DNA of 64,000 bases from Plotosus lineatus (lineage: Eukaryota; Chordata; Actinopteri; Siluriformes; Plotosidae). The stretch's first letter is position 1; every line of letters starts with the position of its first letter. Positions 58,751 to 64,000 of the stretch are shown here, one piece after another. The position numbers and the translations under genes were made by a program. The stretch covers positions 52,321,001-52,385,000 of the forward strand of contig CM045731.1 of NCBI GenBank assembly GCA_024760905.1. The letters run 5' to 3'. Under the pieces are notes generated by a model. The model saw nothing but the letters and a program-made list of their open reading frames with translations, had not been told where the DNA came from and did no database searches.

Positions 58751-59689
58751 TCTAATCAAATACATACATGTACAGTATATATCATTAGTCTAGCGTATTA
58801 TATAGTCATTATTATTCTATTGTTATATTATTATATTATTATTAATATTATTAATAATATGGCGTAGTATATGGTCAGTGTGTCTGAACAGCAGCTGTGA
58901 AGGTTGAGTAAATCCAGACCCCGCCCATTTTTATGCAAATGAGACTCTGTCCCTGGAGTAAACCCAAGTAAAAGACTAGTAGTGTGTTCTGGATATGGAG
59001 GGATGATGTATTATCTGGGGATTTTCAGGCGACATAAGACCACTCATATTGATATACTCAACCCCATTAACATCCTGCTTTCACGCACAGGAGGATCTTT
59101 GATCTGTTCTCAGATCATCTCACACCTTTCACTCCTGCTCTTAAAATCTGATAATGTTCAGGCTGATCAGCTCTTTAACAGATTATTTATCAAGAGAGAA
59201 AATATTTAGGTTTGAGAAATGATGACCCTCATCCTGCTTTAATAATTACATGTACATGGTGTTCATCTGAAATAGGTGCAGAGTATTTTCTACTGGCTGA
59301 GGTGTGCTGACGTTCTGGAGTGTTCTGCAGAGGAAATGGAGCTTTATTTCAAACACGATGGAGCCTTCAGCACTGAATTTCCTCCAGCGATTAACTGGAG
59401 TAGCTCCTTCCTTGCGAGGTGATTTACTGCTGCAGGGGACAGAGCTGCTGCTGCAGATATGAGCAAGACGCCGAGGCCAAGTCTGGAGTATTGCATGGAC
59501 ATAAAAACTTCACTGCTGACCGTCGTATAGCTTTTGGGTTTTAACGATTACACTGTGACGCAATATTTCTGTGTGCTAAAAAAACAACATGTATTAGTGA
59601 GAAAGCAGCCAGGAAAGAGACTCGACCATGTGGTCCTAGAGTGGAGCCTGATATCATTAAGTACTTTGGCGATGTTTATTTATTGATAA
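58751..59689. other. Intergenic stretch, no gene recognised
   Basis: (ATT)n-like region at 58806-58860, then unique-looking sequence. 59280-59560 is more balanced in composition ('gaatttcctccagcgattaa'), possibly a conserved non-coding block; unproven. Confidence 0.4.
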
Positions 59690-60170
59690 TTCATTTTCTG
59701 AACTGCTTAATTCTAATTAGGGTCACGGGGAGGCTAGCGCCCAACTCAGCCGACTCTGGGGCGAGGGCGGGGTACACCCTGGACAACTCGCCAGGTCATC
59801 GCAGGTTTATTGATAATACATTTTTTTTTCAATTACGCCACGACATAGTGATTATCATGCACACCTCACAACAAGACGGTCCTGGCTTCTGGCCCCATAC
59901 TCGGAAAGGTTGTTTCTGTGTCGAGTTTGCATGTTCTGTCCATGCTTGTATGGGTTTCCTCCTACAGTCCAATAATATGCACATTAGTCTAACTAGCTGT
60001 TCCAAATTGCCCATAGGTATGTCTGTGATCTGTGTATGTGTGTTGGCCCTGTAATGGTCTGGTGAGCTGTTCAGCGTGTACCAGGTCTCCCAGCATGTGA
60101 TAAGATAGGCCCTGCCACAATCCGTTAGATTGAGAAGCTTGGCAAATGAGTGAGTGAGTAATGTTTACCT
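59690..60170. repeat. Family-2 SINE-type copies
   Basis: 59690-59805 (-) tail 'ggggtacaccctggacaac'; 59840-60165 (+) 'tgcatgttctgtccatgctt', 'gtttcctcctacagtcc', 'tggtgagctgttcagcgtg'. Confidence 0.65.
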
Positions 60171-60449
60171 TCAGGAATTAAGACAGTTCCCGTTATTAAA
60201 GCACTGACACTGGAGACTCCTTCCATAAACTTTAAAGAGGCTCAATCACTTCCCAGGCATATTAAAGAAAGATAAAATACAATGTTATCTCATGAAAATA
60301 AATGAAAACGGCCACTAATGTTATGATGCACAATGCCGGGATCATTGAGACTCCTGTATTCAAGCTTCAAAAGATCCCTGCAGTGCACCACCATCATCAT
60401 CGTCATCATCATCATCATCATAATTATTATTATTATAATTATTTTTATG

Positions 60450-60630
60450 GTCTAGTGGTAACATGCTGGATTATTGATCCCAAGGTCAGGGGTTCAAGCT
60501 CCACTGTCAATGTTTGTCACTGCTATACCCCCAGTGCAGCTACCTGGGTTATCACAGGCCAGCCATGTCTCTCACTGTATGTGGTTAGAGGTTCATGTAA
60601 GAGAACCATTGCTAACTTTCCTAAAAGTAG
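60450..60630 (+). mobile_element. RTE-tailed SINE (family 1), 5' part
   Basis: Head TGGTCTAGTGGTAACATGCT, B box GGTCAGGGGTTCAAGCTCC, body 'gttagaggttcatgtaag'. Tail absent. Confidence 0.72.
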
Positions 60631-60915
60631 CCAAATTATCACATATGTGCGAGATTGTTCCTCCAGTCATTCACTGCGATTGTAAGCAGATACAGAACCA
60701 AAACAAGATGTAGAACCAGTGACTAAGCAGGTGAGTTGGGTGTTATTTCAACAGGGAGATTATAAATTCATCCAAAACAAACTGATAAACAAAGATAAAA
60801 ACACATTGTATATACACTAGTGAATGGGATCCTGTAAAGTATACGGTGAATCACCGTATTACAAATAAGGTACAGTATTACGTTTAAATTTTGAATTCAT
60901 TTTTTAATAGCTTTA

Positions 60916-62966
60916 CTGAAAAAGGAAGAGAGTCGTGTTGTCTTCAAGGAGGAGTTGAAACAAGCTTTGGGTGGTCAGGAAGTGCTTCCAGATGACTGGA
61001 CAACTACAGCTAATGTGATCAGGGAGACAGGTAGGAGAGTACTTGGTGTGTCATCTGGAAGGAGAGTAGATAAGGAGACTTGTTGGTGGAATGAGGAAGT
61101 TCAGGAGTGTGTACAAAAGAAGAGGTTAGCTAAGAAGAAGTGGGACATAGAGAGGACCAAAGAGAGTAAACAGGAGTACAGGGAGACACAGCGTAAGGCG
61201 AAGGTAGCGGTGTCAAAGGCCAAACAGAGGGCGTATGATGCTCGGTTGGAAAGTAAAGAGGGAGAAAATGATTTATACAGGTTGGCACAGCAGAGAAATA
61301 GAGATGGGAAGGATGTGCACCAAGTTAGAGTGATTAAGGACAGAGAGGGAAATGTATTGACTGATGACAGAGGTGTGCTGGGAAGATGGAAAGAGTACTT
61401 TGAAGAGCTGATGAATGAGGAAAATGAGAGAGGGAAAAAAGAGTGGAAGAGATGACTGTTGAGGACCAGGAAGTAGCAAAGATTAGTAAGGGTGAAGTGA
61501 GGAGGGCATTGAAGAGGATGAAGAATGGAAAGGCAGTTGGCCCTGATGACATACCGGTGGAGGTATGGAAGTGTCTAGGAGAGGAAGCAGTAGATTTCCT
61601 GACAAGAACATTCAACAAGGTCTTAGAGAGTGAGTGGATGCCAGAGGAATGGAGGAGAAGTGTGCTGGTGCTCATTTTTAAGAACAAGGGAGATGTGCAG
61701 AGTTGTGGCAACTACAGAGGGATAAAGTTGATGAGCCATTCGATGAAGTTATGGGAAAGAATAGTGGAAGCAAGACTAAGGGCAGAGGTCAGCATTTGTG
61801 AACAACAGTTTGGTTTCATGCCAAGAAAGAGCACCACAGATGCGATGTTTGCCTTGAGGATGTTAGTAGAGAAGTACAGAGAATGTCAGAAGGAGCTGCA
61901 TTGTGCCTTTGTGGATCTGGAGAAAGCATATGACAGGGTGCCGAGAGAGGAACTATGGTATTGCATGAGAAAGTCTGGAGTGGCAGAGAAGTATGTTAGA
62001 GTGGTGCAGGACATGTATGAGAGATGTAAGACAGTGGTGAGGTGTGCTGTCGGTGTGACACAAGAGTTCAAGATGGAGGTGGGACTGCATCAAGGGTCAG
62101 ATAAGAGCCCCTTCTTGTTTGCTATGGTGATGGACAGGCTGTCAGACGAGGTTAGGCAAGAATCTCCATGGACTATGATGTTTGCAGATGACATTGTGAT
62201 CTGCAGTGAGAGCAGAGAACAAGTGCAGGAAAACCTAGAGAGGTGGAGGTATGCCCTGGAAAGGAGGGGAATGAAGGTTAGCCTCAGTAAGACAGAATAC
62301 ATGTGTATGAATGCCAAGGACCCAACAGGAACGGTGAGGTTACAAGGAGCAGAGATAAGGAAGGTGGAGGATTTTAAGTACTTAGGCTCAACAATCCAGA
62401 GCAATGGAGAGTGTGGAAAAGAGGTGAGGAAGCGTGTGCAGGCTGGTTGGAATGGTTGGAGGAAAGTGTCCGGTATGATGTGTGATAGGAAGGTATCGGC
62501 AAAAATGAAAGGAAAAGTGTACAAGACGGTGTTGAGGCCATCAACGTTGTATGGTTTAGAAACAGTGGCCCTGGGGAAAAGACAGCAGGCACAGCTGGAG
62601 GTAGCAGAGATGAAAATGTTGAGGTTCTTTTTGGGAGAAACGAGGATGGATAGGATCAGGAATGAGCACATCAGAGGGACAGCACATGTAAGACGTTTTG
62701 GAGACAAAGTCAGAGAGGCTAGATTGAGATGGTTTGGACATGTACAGAGGAGGGCTAGTGAGTATATTGGTAGTAGGATGTTGAGGTTGGAACTACCAGG
62801 CAGAAGGCCTAGAGGAAGACCAAAGCGACGATTCATGGATGTGGTGAAGGAGGACATGAAGACAGTTGGTGTAAGAGAAAAAGATGCAGAGGATAGGGTG
62901 AGATGGAGGCAGATCTCTGTGGCGACCCCTGAAGGGAAAAGCCGAAAGGACAAGAAGAAGAAGAAG
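60916..62966 (+). mobile_element. RTE-like LINE copy E, 5'-truncated
   Basis: Starts at CTGAAAAAGGAAGAGAGT, within the endonuclease-RT linker, and runs to the normal 3' end GCCGAAAGGACAAGAAGAAG with an extended GAA tail. The endonuclease is missing, as expected for 5' truncation during target-primed reverse transcription. Confidence 0.9.
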
Positions 62967-62984
62967 ACATCCTGTACAATGTGA
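61443..62984 (+). pseudogene. Long open reverse-transcriptase frame of LINE copy E
   Basis: 513 codons without a stop: AVGPDDIPVEVWKCLGEEAV, FVDLEKAYDRVPREELWY (motif A Asp), MMFADDIVICSES (motif C), and the C-terminal GHVQRRASEYIG and [12 protein letters not shown]. Motif B reads GLHQGSDKSPFLF where copies A and B have GSALSPFLF. A frameshift near 61440 separates it from the upstream linker frame (60955-61455). No endonuclease, so it is not autonomous. Confidence 0.85.
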
Positions 62985-64000
62985 AGTTTGGCTGGAACTA
63001 CAGAAACTACAGAACTGGCTGGTACTACAAAAAATATTAAATAACAGTGGTGTATTAATATTAACATGTGCTTTGAAGCACAGAATTACAGATGGAACTA
63101 CTGATGTGGTTGTTGTTACAAAACCGTTAATCATCATCTGTGGTTTCATGATACACTATATTCATCCCCCCCTGATCCGCTATAATGATTTGACTCATCC
63201 TGAAGTGGATGTGGTTTATTATGTCAGTATGATTTGCATAGGAAATAAGTACCAGACTGCTCATTGGGTTTATTTGAGGTTTATTCAAATTTTAAAACCA
63301 GTCCCAGGCCGGTCTTCACATTCAAATGAACACCCACTTCTTCTTCTCTCTCTCACTCTCTCTCTCTCTCTCTCCCCTTTAAAACTATAAGCACTGATTT
63401 TACTTTTGTTTCCTTACCAAAATTTTTCACCAATTTGGGTAGTGAGGTAAATTTCTGGCTGAGATTTCAGAACTGGACTGATTGGTTGTACCACCTGGTT
63501 GCACCTACTGGGGTTCAGCATCTCACATTCATCTCCGAATTCCAGTGGCACTCTCATAAAAAAGCCAAAACGCCAATTTAGATCAATTATACAGTAATGG
63601 ACATGATAGAATAAACCCCAACAGCTTGACACATTATACATAACACACCATAAAGTTGTCAAGAACACGTGGTCTGGAATTGATAGATGCACAGAGCACG
63701 TGTGTTTGCCCGTGTTGTGTTTCCAGTGGTCACAGAAATGAGTAATGGTCAATAGATTATAATTATGAACATATTTAAAGGAGCGTTTCAGTGTTTCTGC
63801 CAATAAGTCCGAACCTGATTCACACTCAGGAATTTAATAGTGGAGCTGTACGAGAGCTCACCATGGATCAGCTTTCACACTCTTAAAAAAAACATTCTGT
63901 GGGTGAAGCTGCTACAACACTTCCCTATGATAAATAGCATCTGATTACACCCCACTTTTACCATATGCAAATTTAGTGCAAGGAAACAGAGCACAGGCAA
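62967..64000. other. Intergenic end of window, no gene recognised
   Basis: (CT)n at 63343-63374 and a 129-codon minus-strand frame at 63414-63803 of unlikely composition with no family match. The next gene downstream of copz1 is not reached. Confidence 0.45.

Noticed and set aside
63414..63803. 129-codon minus-strand frame
   Set aside because: Cys/His/Trp-rich without any domain pattern or splice context; no repeat or gene match. Probably chance.

Overview
This window is teleost fish nuclear DNA. The evidence is short GT-AG-bounded exons of vertebrate genes, long introns full of microsatellites, and fish-type tRNA-derived SINEs, RTE-like LINEs and Tc1/hAT/pogo relics. The species cannot be named from the sequence. 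Three protein-coding genes occur in the order known from human 12q13 (HNRNPA1 - NFE2 - COPZ1), the region that also holds HOXC.

Layout. (1) 1-6290, + strand: the 3' end of hnrnpa1, with five coding exons for the glycine-rich tail and the M9/PY nuclear-transport signal, the stop at 4971-4973, then probable spliced 3'UTR exons and a poly(A) signal at 6267. (2) 6323-8765, - strand: nfe2 (p45 NF-E2), two coding exons, 432 residues, with CNC and bZIP domains, convergent with hnrnpa1. (3) 8766-36100: about 27 kb without a recognised gene, made of SINEs, a Tc1 relic, a hAT element with a perfect 8-bp target duplication, and two roughly 3-kb RTE-like LINE copies placed tail to tail (26666-29803 + and 29944-32557 -). 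(4) 36145-54711, + strand: complete copz1 (coatomer zeta-1), nine coding exons, 177 residues. Its introns carry a second LINE family, a composite pogo-like inverted-repeat element, a foldback-like element nested in a Tigger-like element, LINE and Tc1 fragments and a hAT relic. The last intron holds a dense CpG island. (5) 55200-64000: repeats, a nearly full-length but broken Tc1-like transposon (56785-58294) and a 5'-truncated RTE-like LINE with a long open reverse-transcriptase frame (60916-62966).

Functionally the three genes are unrelated: an RNA-binding splicing/export factor, an erythroid-megakaryocytic transcription factor and a vesicle-coat subunit. They are linked by ancient synteny; the paralogue pairs hnRNPA3/NFE2L2, hnRNPA2B1/NFE2L3 and COPZ2/NFE2L1 reflect vertebrate genome duplications. 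The most informative repeat biology is a SINE with a tRNA-like head whose body ends look copied from both the 5' and the 3' end of the resident LINE. I found no CRISPR array, operon or other prokaryotic feature, and no convincing RNA gene.
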